A stretch of 19,219 nt of DNA from an uncultured Lachnospira sp. (GCA_934358235.1 CAKRKK010000018.1:1-19219), one strand, 5' to 3'. Numbered from the stretch's first letter, positions 7,112 to 14,272 are shown. The notes: generated by a model not told the origin, from the letters alone. Numbers and translations: made by a program.

Positions 7112-8314
7112 ATGCATAAAGAAGGATACTATTCATCAGGAGAGTTCGCTAAGAAGGCGAATGTTACAGTAAGAACTATAAGATATTATGATAAGCAGAA
7201 CATATTAAAGCCGTCATATGTGACCGATACAGGGGTAAGGTTCTATACGGATTCAGATTTCACAAGGCTTCAGCAGGTGCTTTTACTTAAGTATCTTGGC
7301 TTTTCACTAGAGGATATAAAGAATATGACGATAGGTGACTCTGATTATCATATTCTTATGAATTCGCTCCAGCTCCAGCTTAAGCTGATACAGGATAAGA
7401 TAGCACAGATGCAGCTTGTTAAAAGTGCAATAGAGGATACAGCCGCCGCCATAGAGAAGAAGAAATCCATAGACTGGAGCAGCATGTTATCACTTATTCA
7501 TCTTACAAGTATGGAGAATAGTCTTAAAACCCAGTACCAGAATGCAGGTAATATATCTGCCAGGATTAATCTTCATGCTATGTATTCGATAAACAGGCAG
7601 GGGTGGTTTAAGTGGATATATGAGCAAAGTGATATAAAAAATGATAGTGAATTGCTGGAGCTTGGCTGTGGTGATGGGAGACTGTGGGTTGATAATGCAG
7701 ATAATGTAGCAGAAGGTCTTAAGGTTAATATTACAGATATATCTGATGGAATGGTGAATGATGCAAGAAGAAATATTACAGAGGCTTATAATAATCATAA
7801 TAAGAACATAAGCTTTACATATAATATAGCTGACTGTCAGAATATACCGTACAGGGACAATTCCTATGATTATGTTATAGCTAATCATGTTATGTTTTAT
7901 TGTGATGATATTGCAGAAGCATTTAATGAGATAAAAAGAGTGTTAAAGCCGGGTGGAACCTTTATATGTGCTACCTATGGACAAGAACATATGCAGGAGA
8001 TAAGCCAGCTTGTAAAGGAGTTTGATAAAAGAATAGTTCTAGCAGCGGATAATCTTTATGACAGATTTGGATTAGATAATGGAAGGCAGCAGTTGTCAGA
8101 GTATTTTAATTCAGTTGAGATTAGAAGGTATGAGGATTATTTGTTAGTGGATAAGGCAGAACCGCTGGTTGAGTATATTCTTTCCTGCCACGGAAACCAG
8201 AATCAGTACCTGCTTGACAGATATTCAGATTTCAAGGCATTTATAGGAAAGAAGTTAAGAAAACCGATAAGAATAACTAAGGATGCAGGAATCTTTATAT
8301 GTAATAACTGGTAG
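7112..8314 (+). CDS. MerR-family regulator fused to a SAM-dependent methyltransferase
   Basis: A 400-residue two-part protein. Residues 7-75 form a MerR winged helix (YYSSGEFAKKANVTVRTIRYYDKQNILKPS, then LLLKYLGFSLEDIKNM). Residues 80-118 form a long helix of the kind MerR proteins use to dimerise. Residues 165-300 are a class I methyltransferase with motif I LELGCGDGR (182-190), ITDIS near 207-211, SYDYVIANHVMFY (251-263) and LKPGGTFICATYG (278-290). The C-terminus has no recognisable effector domain. The fusion suggests DNA binding coupled to methylation of a small molecule, or use of the methyltransferase fold as a sensor; neither is shown. A weak GCAGGAA site lies 11 nt before the ATG. 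It diverges from rfbABC and is followed 42 nt later by the polyphosphate enzyme. Such fusions occur in Firmicutes, with unknown targets. Confidence 0.85.
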   Translation: MHKEGYYSSGEFAKKANVTVRTIRYYDKQNILKPSYVTDTGVRFYTDSDFTRLQQVLLLKYLGFSLEDIKNMTIGDSDYHILMNSLQLQLKLIQDKIAQMQLVKSAIEDTAAAIEKKKSIDWSSMLSLIHLTSMENSLKTQYQNAGNISARINLHAMYSINRQGWFKWIYEQSDIKNDSELLELGCGDGRLWVDNADNVAEGLKVNITDISDGMVNDARRNITEAYNNHNKNISFTYNIADCQNIPYRDNSYDYVIANHVMFYCDDIAEAFNEIKRVLKPGGTFICATYGQEHMQEISQLVKEFDKRIVLAADNLYDRFGLDNGRQQLSEYFNSVEIRRYEDYLLVDKAEPLVEYILSCHGNQNQYLLDRYSDFKAFIGKKLRKPIRITKDAGIFICNNW

Positions 8315-8351
8315 AAGGAGGAGTACGCCACGATAGGCGTAGAAATGGAGG
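8315..8351 (+). other. Hairpin between two Shine-Dalgarno sequences
   Basis: AAGGAGGAG (8315-8323) follows the MerR-fusion stop at once but has no start codon at usable distance. A perfect 6-bp inverted repeat comes next, TACGCC (8324-8329) and GGCGTA (8336-8341). Then comes the real site GGAGG (8347-8351), 5 nt before the PPK2 ATG. The first site could act as a ribosome standby site, with the hairpin setting the distance. Confidence 0.5.
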
Positions 8352-8356
8352 ATTGT

Positions 8357-9823
8357 ATGTTAAAGGATTGGAATAGAATGGAAGTACCATCAGAGAAAGA
8401 GCTTGATACCAGACTGAAGATAGCAAGGGAAAAGCTGCTCACGCAGCAGATACTTATGAAGGAGAAGAAGCTTCCGGTTGTAGTTTTGTTTGAGGGCTGG
8501 GGAGCAGCAGGAAAAGGAAGTATATTAGGAAAGGTTATAAAGAATATAGATCCAAGATTCTTTAAGGTTGCTGTTATGGATGAGCCAACAGATGAAGAAA
8601 AAAGAAAGCCTTTTCTTTACAGACATTTTATAAAGCTTCCAGAAGCAGGAAAGTTCGTGTTTATGGATAGCGGCTGGATGTCAGAGGTTACAAGACAGAA
8701 GCTTGGGGGAGAATTAACAGATGAAGAATATAATAAGAGGGTAGACAGCATTAAAAGATTCGAAAGACAGTTAACAGATAATGGCTATCTTCTTCTTAAG
8801 TTCTTTTTTGATATAAGTAAAAAGGAACAGAAAAAGCGTCTTGATAAGCTTAAGGAGGATAAGAATACAAGATGGCGTGTAAGTGACCATGATAAGTGGC
8901 AGAATAAACACTATGAAGAGTGCCAGGATGTATATGAGCAATATCTGTGCGATACTAACCATTCCAGTGCACCCTGGTATATGGTAGATGCAAAGGATAA
9001 GAAGTGGGCACAGTTACAGGTGCTTGAGGTTATAGTACAGGGAATTGATACAGCATTTGCTAATAGTGCATTGTCTGTTCCATTATTACAGAATGCGTTT
9101 CCACTTAAGCCAGTTAAGAAGCTGGCAGAGGTCAATCTTGATAAGAGTCTTTCTGATGAAGAGTATGAAAGACTTCTAGGCATGTACCAGAAGAAGCTAA
9201 GAGAGCTTCATAATGAGTTATATAGGAAAAAGGTTCCTGTGATTATTGCTTATGAGGGCTGGGATGCAGCAGGAAAGGGCGGTAACATAAGAAGGATAGC
9301 CGAAGCACTTGATCCAAGGGGGTATGAGGTTCATCCTATTGCAAGTCCCGAACCACACGAGAAAGCCAGACATTATCTGTGGAGATTCTGGAACAGACTG
9401 CCTAAGACAGGACATGTTGCTATATTCGACAGAACGTGGTATGGAAGAGTTATGGTTGAAAGACTGGAGGGCTTTTGTAGTACGAATGACTGGCAGAGAG
9501 CCTATGTTGAAATTAACGAATTCGAAAAGGAGCTTGCAGACTGGGGAGCAGTGATAGTTAAGTTCTGGGTTCAGATAGATAAGGATACCCAGTTGGAGAG
9601 ATTCAAGGATAGGGAGAACACTCCTGAAAAGCGTTGGAAAATAACAGAAGAAGACTGGAGAAACAGGGAAAAATGGGACAGCTATGAGGAAGCTGTTGAT
9701 GAAATGCTTTTAAAGACGAATACAGCATATGCTCCATGGCATATATTGGAATCCAATGATAAAAAGTATGCCAGAATTAAGGCATTAAAGACAGTTATTG
9801 ATGCACTTGAAGCAAGGCTTTAG
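8357..9823 (+). CDS. pap: Polyphosphate:AMP phosphotransferase (two-domain PPK2)
   Basis: 488 residues made of two tandem PPK2 domains, the arrangement of class II PPK2 enzymes that phosphorylate AMP to ADP with polyphosphate. The C-terminal domain has an intact Walker A EGWDAAGKGG (300-309) and the lid FDRTWYGRVMVER (357-369). The N-terminal copy has EGWGAAGKG (46-54), where the Asp after Trp is Gly, and MDSGWMSEV in place of FDRTWYGRV. The first domain is therefore probably non-catalytic, as described for other two-domain members. Start ATG 8357 is preceded by GGAGG with a 5-nt gap; ATG 8345 overlaps that site. It is likely co-transcribed with the MerR fusion. A role in nucleotide balance under stress is inferred from the family. 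Confidence 0.9.
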   Translation: MLKDWNRMEVPSEKELDTRLKIAREKLLTQQILMKEKKLPVVVLFEGWGAAGKGSILGKVIKNIDPRFFKVAVMDEPTDEEKRKPFLYRHFIKLPEAGKFVFMDSGWMSEVTRQKLGGELTDEEYNKRVDSIKRFERQLTDNGYLLLKFFFDISKKEQKKRLDKLKEDKNTRWRVSDHDKWQNKHYEECQDVYEQYLCDTNHSSAPWYMVDAKDKKWAQLQVLEVIVQGIDTAFANSALSVPLLQNAFPLKPVKKLAEVNLDKSLSDEEYERLLGMYQKKLRELHNELYRKKVPVIIAYEGWDAAGKGGNIRRIAEALDPRGYEVHPIASPEPHEKARHYLWRFWNRLPKTGHVAIFDRTWYGRVMVERLEGFCSTNDWQRAYVEINEFEKELADWGAVIVKFWVQIDKDTQLERFKDRENTPEKRWKITEEDWRNREKWDSYEEAVDEMLLKTNTAYAPWHILESNDKKYARIKALKTVIDALEARL

Positions 9824-9919
9824 TGGATATTGGATATGCAGGTCAGATAACAGAGCTAATCAGATAGTGTTAAAGGACCTATGAAAAGAAAAATCTAAAA
9901 GCACACAGGGAGAGGTTAT

Positions 9920-10474
9920 ATGGATTACTTATCTCACAATGTAGCAGTTAATCTTAACAGGATAAGAACATCTAAGGGAATGAGTCTGGATGCTGTGTCA
10001 GAGCAGACAGGTGTAAGCAAGAGTATGCTTGCGCAGATAGAAAAGGACGCTGCCAATCCATCATTAGGTACACTTGGTAAGATAGCAAGCGGATTAAGAA
10101 TAGAGTTTAACGAGCTTATAGACACACCTCCTATGGAGTCTTGTCTTGTTGAGCCTAATGATATGCTTCCTACTAAAGAAGTGGAAGGAAAGTATAAGGT
10201 GTGGACCTGTTTTCCTTATGAAGATAATCACATTCTGGAGATATACAGGATAAACATTGAACCTGGAAAGGAATATATCAGCGGCGCTCATGGAGAGAAA
10301 ACAAGAGAATATATAAGTGTTCTTAAGGGAACGCTTATGATTGAGTGCAATGAAGAAAAACAGATTGTTGAATGTGGTCAGGTATACAGGTTTGAGACGG
10401 ATAGAATTCACACATACAGCAATATATCTGCTGACAGACTTGAGTTTTTATGTGTTTTTCTTGACTATCATTAA
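9920..10474 (+). CDS. XRE-family regulator with C-terminal cupin domain
   Basis: 184 residues. Residues 8-66 are a Cro/C1-type helix-turn-helix (LNRIRTSKGMSLDAVSEQTGVSKSMLAQIEK). Residues 105-182 are a cupin_2 barrel with HGEKTREYISVLKG and CGQVYRFETDRIHTYSN. Such proteins are cytoplasmic regulators that sense small molecules, often amines, amino acids or their breakdown products. AGGGAGAGG precedes the ATG by 4 nt. The gene follows PPK2 by 96 nt and no clear terminator separates them, so it may share that transcript. The next gene is an ornithine-type aminotransferase, a plausible target. A perfect 10-bp inverted repeat lies 5 nt after the stop. The family is certain; ligand and target are unknown. 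Confidence 0.85.
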   Translation: MDYLSHNVAVNLNRIRTSKGMSLDAVSEQTGVSKSMLAQIEKDAANPSLGTLGKIASGLRIEFNELIDTPPMESCLVEPNDMLPTKEVEGKYKVWTCFPYEDNHILEIYRINIEPGKEYISGAHGEKTREYISVLKGTLMIECNEEKQIVECGQVYRFETDRIHTYSNISADRLEFLCVFLDYH

Positions 10475-10479
10475 ATGTT

Positions 10480-10505
10480 GTTTTGTGCAATATAATGCAC
10501 AAAAC
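10480..10505. repeat. 10-bp perfect inverted repeat after the XRE-cupin gene
   Basis: GTTTTGTGCA (10480-10489) and TGCACAAAAC (10496-10505) flank ATATAA. Neither strand has a T-run after the stem, so it is not a normal terminator. Its symmetry fits a repressor site, possibly for the adjacent XRE-cupin protein, or a transcript-end hairpin. The stretch 10506-10690 is AT-rich and I see nothing else in it. Confidence 0.5.
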
Positions 10506-10693
10506 GAACATGATAATAGATGAACAGATATTCAATGATGTATTTTTTAAAAGCTGATAATTGATAAAAGCAAGATAATATACTAATTAAAAGTGATATT
10601 AATAGGAAATTGCTTGATAATTATTAGAAATAACACTTAAATACTTAACAACGGTGAAATAAATACAAATTTCAACATTTTTAAAATATAGTG

Positions 10694-10722
10694 TTGACAT
10701 CCAATATATTATATGTTAATGT
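10694..10722 (+). promoter_or_regulatory. Promoter P1 upstream of the aminotransferase leader
   Basis: TTGACA (10694-10699), a 17-bp spacer and TAATGT (10717-10722) preceded by TGT (extended -10). The predicted start is near 10729. The transcript would meet the terminator at 10755-10804 after about 75 nt. Confidence 0.55.
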
Positions 10723-10754
10723 ATCAATGTCAAATAAATAGAACGAATTAATAA

Positions 10755-10806
10755 AAGGCAAAGGCGCCATTACAACTAACAGGTTGTTCGCCCTTGCCTT
10801 TTTTAT
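10755..10806. terminator. Strong intrinsic terminator in the leader upstream of the aminotransferase
   Basis: AAGGCAAAGGCG (10755-10766) pairs with CGCCCTTGCCTT (10789-10800) with one mismatch. An inner ACAAC/GTTGT pairing caps the stem and TTTTTT (10799-10804) follows. On the minus strand the stem is also followed by TTTTATT. It could end XRE-cupin read-through, act as an attenuator for the aminotransferase, or end a short RNA starting at P1. Confidence 0.85.
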
Positions 10807-10831
10807 TTTCGTTATTATTAGAATGCATTTG

Positions 10832-10860
10832 TTGACACTGCTTAAGTAACCAACTATTTA
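10832..10860 (+). promoter_or_regulatory. Promoter P2 of the aminotransferase gene
   Basis: TTGACA (10832-10837), a 17-bp spacer and TATTTA (10855-10860). The -35 is perfect and the -10 weak. It lies downstream of the terminator, so it would give terminator-independent expression with a leader of about 70 nt. Confidence 0.5.
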
Positions 10861-10937
10861 TTAACACATTTTATGACAGATGTGAGAAAAAACAATTTTT
10901 GGATACGTACCAGAGGGTACGCAGAAAGGAGTCAATT

Positions 10938-12155
10938 ATGAAATTAAAGGATACAGGATTAACAGCACAGGATATTAAGGACAAAGTAAGCAAGTATATG
11001 ATTGATACATATGAAAGATTTGACTTTGTTGCTGAAACAGCTAAGGATATGTATATATATGATGAAAATAAAACACCATATCTTGACTTTTATGCAGGTA
11101 TTGCAGTAAATAGCGCAGGTAGCTGTAACGAGAAGGTTGTTGCTGCTGTTAAGGATCAGGTTTCAGATATAATGCATACATTTAACTATCCATATACAAT
11201 CCCTCAGGCATTGCTTGCTGAGAAAATATGTGAAACTATTGGAATGGATAAAATATTTTATCAGAATTCAGGTACAGAGGCTAACGAAGCTATGATTAAG
11301 ATGGCTCGTAAGTATGGCGTTGAAAAATATGGACCAAACAGATATCATATTGTAACAGCAAAGGATGGCTTCCATGGAAGAACCTTTGGTGCCATGTCTG
11401 CAACAGGTCAGCCGGGTAATGGATGTCAGGTTGGCTTTGGTCCTATGGCATATGGTTTCTCATATGCACCATATAATGATCTTAAGGCGTTCGAGGATGC
11501 CTGCACAGAGAACACAATTGCTATTATGATTGAACCAGTACAGGGCGAAGGTGGTGTGCATCCTGCTACTATGGAATTCATGACAGGTTTAAGAAAGTTC
11601 TGTGATGAGCATGAGATGTTACTTCTTATTGATGAGGTTCAGACAGGCTGGTGCAGAACAGGTGCTGTAATGTCTTATATGAATTATGGCATTAAGCCGG
11701 ATATTGTATCTATGGCTAAAGCACTTGGTGGTGGTATGCCTATCGGAGCTATATGCGCAACGGCTGAGGTTGCAAAAGCATTTACTCCAGGTTCACACGG
11801 TACAACCTTTGGTGGCCATCCGGTATCTTGTGCAGCAGCTCTTGCAGAGGTTAATGAACTTCTTGACAGGGATTTAGCTGGTAATGCAAAGAAGATGGGA
11901 GATTATTTCAGCGCTAAGTTAGAAACATTACCTCACGTTAAGGAGGTCAGACATCAGGGCTTATTAGTTGGTGTTGAGTTTGACGATACTATCGGTGGAG
12001 TAGATGTAAAGCATGGCTGCTTTGACAGACATCTTCTTATCACAGCAATCGGAGCACATATTATCCGTATGGTTCCACCTCTTATAGTATCAGAGGAAGA
12101 TTGTGATAAGGCATATGAGATTATTAAGGAAACAGTAGAAAGCCTTAGTAAATAA
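10938..12155 (+). CDS. argD: Class III aminotransferase, acetylornithine/ornithine type
   Basis: 405-residue cytoplasmic PLP enzyme of aminotransferase fold type I, class III. Visible are YQNSGTEANEAMIKMARKY (phosphate-binding SGTEANE 111-117), DGFHGRTFGAMSATGQ, EPVQGEGGVHPA, LIDEVQTGWCRTG with the PLP-pyridine Asp232, and SMAKALGGGMPIGA with the Schiff-base Lys261. This pattern matches ArgD (acetylornithine transaminase), but ornithine, succinylornithine and 4-aminobutyrate enzymes are close relatives. The gene stands alone rather than in an arginine operon, and the neighbouring XRE-cupin regulator leaves a catabolic role open. The ATG at 10938 follows AAAGGAG with a 6-nt gap; the start at 10899 is rejected. 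The symbol is tentative. Confidence 0.75.
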   Translation: MKLKDTGLTAQDIKDKVSKYMIDTYERFDFVAETAKDMYIYDENKTPYLDFYAGIAVNSAGSCNEKVVAAVKDQVSDIMHTFNYPYTIPQALLAEKICETIGMDKIFYQNSGTEANEAMIKMARKYGVEKYGPNRYHIVTAKDGFHGRTFGAMSATGQPGNGCQVGFGPMAYGFSYAPYNDLKAFEDACTENTIAIMIEPVQGEGGVHPATMEFMTGLRKFCDEHEMLLLIDEVQTGWCRTGAVMSYMNYGIKPDIVSMAKALGGGMPIGAICATAEVAKAFTPGSHGTTFGGHPVSCAAALAEVNELLDRDLAGNAKKMGDYFSAKLETLPHVKEVRHQGLLVGVEFDDTIGGVDVKHGCFDRHLLITAIGAHIIRMVPPLIVSEEDCDKAYEIIKETVESLSK

Positions 12156-12250
12156 TCTTGGAATGGCTTTCTAATATAGCTGTTTAATATAGTTTCAGAT
12201 GATTTACAGCATATTGTTTTGTATTTATATAGATATATAGTAAGTGGAAG

Positions 12251-12300
12251 AGATGTCTGGTTATTGTTTTTATAGGAAACATAATCAGGCATCTTATATA
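12251..12300 (+). terminator. Probable terminator after the aminotransferase
   Basis: AGATGTCTGGTTAT (12251-12264) pairs with ATAATCAGGCATCT (12281-12294) over 14 bp with two G-U pairs, and a further TGTTT/AAACA extends it inward. The tail TATATATTTATAT is poor in pure T-runs, so termination may be partial. Confidence 0.6.
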
Positions 12301-12332
12301 TTTATATAAGAAGGGCATCAGTTGTGATGTAC

Positions 12333-12408
12333 GGCAGGTATAATATATGGCAGGTATAATATATGGCAGGTATAATATATGGCAGGCAGGATGTGCTAGG
12401 CAGGATGT
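12333..12408 (+). repeat. 16-bp tandem repeat (three perfect copies) plus further GGCAGG copies
   Basis: GGCAGGTATAATATAT occurs three times head to tail (12333-12348, 12349-12364, 12365-12380). GGCAGG then recurs at 12381, 12385 and 12399, the last two as GGCAGGATGT. Each 16-bp unit contains TATAAT, but no -35 falls at the right distance. The unit is not a multiple of three and I see no coding sense. It lies about 75-150 bp upstream of the GNAT gene and could vary in copy number. Confidence 0.9.
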
Positions 12409-12481
12409 ATGCTTTTATATTGCTAAAATACGATAAATGCGATATATTGATGAGTAATATAGTTAGGAGTGTAAGTGTATT

Positions 12482-13030
12482 ATGAATATGGATAAATATG
12501 TAATCAGAACAGCACAGAAAAGAGATAAAGCCAGAATAATGGAAATATATGCGTATGCCAGAAGCTTTATGGCAGCCAATGGTAATCCAAACCAATGGAA
12601 AAATAATAATCCGTCTGAAGAAGTAATAGATGAAGATATAGCTGCTGGTAATCTTTATGTAATAGAGGAAGCTGACACAGAAAACCTGGATGGGATAAAG
12701 AAAGGTGCTGATATTGAAAACAGCATAGTCCATGGAGTGTTTTTCTTTAGGATAGGAGAAGATCCAACATATAAGGTTATAGAGCATGGAAGCTGGTTGT
12801 CAGAGGACGTGTATGGAACTATTCACAGAGTTGCAGGCGATGGAAGGATACATGGTGTACTAGACCTGGCAGTGCAATTCTGTGAACAGAGTATCAAGCA
12901 TCTTAGAATAGATACACATAATGATAATAAAATAATGCAGCACGTTATAGAAAAGAACGGTTTTAAGAGGTGCGGAATTATACATGTAAAAGATGGCTCA
13001 GAAAGAATCGCATATGAAAAGCTGGTGTAA
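12482..13030 (+). CDS. GNAT-family N-acetyltransferase
   Basis: 182 residues, a normal length for single-domain GNAT enzymes, which move an acetyl group from acetyl-CoA to an amine of a small molecule or protein. Supporting segments are VIRTAQKRDKARIMEIYAYARSFM at the N-terminus, HGVFFFRIGEDPTYKVIEHGSWL as central strands, HRVAGDGRIHGVLDLAVQFC as the acetyl-CoA loop and helix, and LRIDTHNDNKIMQHVIEKNGFKRCGIIHV near the end. The substrate is unknown. AGGAG (12465-12469) lies 12 nt before the ATG, a long gap that suggests weak translation. The stop is 2 nt from the stop of the convergent LysR gene, leaving no terminator between them. Confidence 0.8.
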   Translation: MNMDKYVIRTAQKRDKARIMEIYAYARSFMAANGNPNQWKNNNPSEEVIDEDIAAGNLYVIEEADTENLDGIKKGADIENSIVHGVFFFRIGEDPTYKVIEHGSWLSEDVYGTIHRVAGDGRIHGVLDLAVQFCEQSIKHLRIDTHNDNKIMQHVIEKNGFKRCGIIHVKDGSERIAYEKLV

Positions 13031-13032
13031 TA

Positions 13033-13905
13033 TCAGAAGCTGCGGTTCTTAACGTAATTAATAAACTTTTCAGTACTATCTGTTGTGTAGCTGCCGTTTT
13101 TCCATACAATTCCTATATCCTGTGAAATGGCAGGATTAATAGGAAGACCAATTACACCCGGCAGATTGCGAAGCATAGAGGAGTAAAGAAATGCACCCCC
13201 TAAATTGTTGCATACGAAGTTTCTTATTGTATATAACTGGCTCGCATGAAGAATAGTATGAGGATTGATTCCTATGCTCTTAAAGGCTGCTTCAAGTGTT
13301 TCATTTTGAACAGAGTCAGTATTATACATAATAACTGGTTCATCTTTAATCATATCAATAGTTATTTCATGACATTTGGCAAGTGAATGCTCCTTTGATA
13401 CACAGAATACCAGTTTGTCAGTCATCAGCTTATAGGTATTCAGCTTATCTATCTCATAAAAATGCATATTTACAAGTGCAAGATCAAGTTTACCCTCCAT
13501 AACCATATTGGCAGCACGGATAGAGCCATATTCAAATAATTCAAATGGAATGTCAGGATATTCCTTTCTAAACTCAATCAGCATATCTGGAAAGAATATT
13601 GTGCTAAGAAGAGGTGGAATGCCTATTCTTAAAGGAGATATATTTTTACCAAGATCGTGAAACTGTTCCATAGTATCGTTATATTCTGCCAAGAGCTTTT
13701 GTGCTTTCTGATAAAACACCTCTCCCTCCTTAGTAAGGGAAAGGTGGTTTTTTGTTCTTGTAAAAAGGTTTATGGAGAACTCCTTTTCAAGCTCCTTAAT
13801 AGCTGTAGAAATAGCAGGTTGAGTGACATATAATTCGGCAGCGGCCTGGGTTATACTGTGTAGTCTTGTTGCAGCACAGAAGTATTCTAATTGAACAATT
13901 TTCAT
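13033..13905 (-). CDS. LysR-family regulator of the tartrate/dicarboxylate operon
   Basis: 290 residues. The N-terminal winged helix (MKIVQLEYFCAATRLHSI then VTQPAISTAIKELE, residues 1-60) is followed by a periplasmic-binding-protein-like effector domain (about 90-285), the usual LysR layout. The start at 13905 is preferred: AAGGGAG lies 11 nt upstream, and MKIVQLEYF is the usual family N-terminus. The ATG at 13914 lies only 2 nt after the site. It is divergent from the transporter-dehydratase operon, as LysR regulators often are from their targets. In E. coli the L-tartrate genes are likewise controlled by a LysR protein (TtdR). The gap contains a classic ATAC-N7-GTAT box. The effector is inferred to be a C4-dicarboxylate such as tartrate. 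Confidence 0.85.
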   Translation of the reverse strand: MKIVQLEYFCAATRLHSITQAAAELYVTQPAISTAIKELEKEFSINLFTRTKNHLSLTKEGEVFYQKAQKLLAEYNDTMEQFHDLGKNISPLRIGIPPLLSTIFFPDMLIEFRKEYPDIPFELFEYGSIRAANMVMEGKLDLALVNMHFYEIDKLNTYKLMTDKLVFCVSKEHSLAKCHEITIDMIKDEPVIMYNTDSVQNETLEAAFKSIGINPHTILHASQLYTIRNFVCNNLGGAFLYSSMLRNLPGVIGLPINPAISQDIGIVWKNGSYTTDSTEKFINYVKNRSF

Positions 13906-14022
13906 AATATTCATTTCTCCCTTGTACTTGTTATAATCTATTTTTCTTTTTATAAAGCATCTTAGAACTAAAAATCCTTATTTTTATGTACTATATAAGC
14001 ATTAATTAAGTCTTTTTAGAAA

Positions 14023-14039
14023 TATACATTATTTGTATA
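14023..14039. promoter_or_regulatory. LysR-type operator box
   Basis: TATACA-TTATT-TGTATA is a perfect 6-bp dyad containing ATAC-N7-GTAT, the known LysR T-N11-A site type. It lies about 120 bp from the LysR start codon and about 130 bp upstream of the transporter -35. It is the likely anchoring site of the regulator, shared by both directions. Confidence 0.6.
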
Positions 14040-14050
14040 CATAGTGCAAT

Positions 14051-14130
14051 TGTTAAAAGTTAATAATTAATAATAAAAAAATGTTAAAATTATATCATAC
14101 TTTTGTCTAAAATGTCTAAAATTGTTAAAA
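14051..14130 (+). repeat. Repeated TGT(C)TAAAA motif upstream of the transporter promoter
   Basis: TGTTAAAA occurs at 14051-14058, 14082-14089 and 14123-14130. TGTCTAAAA occurs twice in tandem at 14104-14112 and 14113-14121. Five same-strand copies lie upstream of the -35, the last three at a 9-10 bp pitch. The background is A-rich, so chance contributes, but the spacing fits a regulator-binding array. Confidence 0.45.
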
Positions 14131-14146
14131 ACACATAAAAAAAAAT

Positions 14147-14199
14147 TATGATATCATAGTTTTTTGTAAATTTACAACAAAGAAAAGCCTTTATATAAT
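14147..14199 (+). promoter_or_regulatory. Transporter-dehydratase operon promoter with two palindromes
   Basis: TTTACA (14171-14176), a 17-bp spacer and a perfect TATAAT (14194-14199) form a strong sigma-A promoter with a start near 14206. The -35 is embedded in the perfect 14-bp palindrome TTGTAAATTTACAA (14164-14177). A second perfect palindrome, TATGATATCATA (14147-14158), has its centre 18 bp upstream. A protein bound over the -35 would repress, so control beyond the LysR protein is likely. Confidence 0.7.
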
Positions 14200-14272
14200 A
14201 CAAACAAGCAAAGAAAATAGAAAAGCTAGCAGGATATTTTCAAGTAAATATATAATGAATTGGAGGATTTTT

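Noticed and set aside
7490..7888. Minus-strand open frame of 132 codons
   Set aside because: It lies wholly inside the MerR-methyltransferase gene and is rich in Ile and Cys from reversed AT-rich codons. No ribosome site.
10094..10411. Minus-strand open frame of 105 codons
   Set aside because: It lies inside the XRE-cupin gene, whose domains are unmistakable; no family or start signal is visible.
10480..10505. Terminator of the XRE-cupin gene
   Set aside because: The stem is perfect but neither strand has a T-run after it; the convincing terminator is at 10755-10806.
12339..12376. Three TATAAT boxes in the tandem repeat as promoters
   Set aside because: No -35-like hexamer lies 16-18 bp upstream of any copy, and the box is a by-product of the repeated unit.
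12333..12408. CRISPR array
   Set aside because: The 16-bp units are directly adjacent without unique spacers and no cas gene is present.
12302..12787. Minus-strand open frame of 161 codons
   Set aside because: It crosses the tandem repeat and the GNAT gene, has low-complexity Ile/Tyr-rich composition and no ribosome site. It is a shadow of the plus-strand gene.
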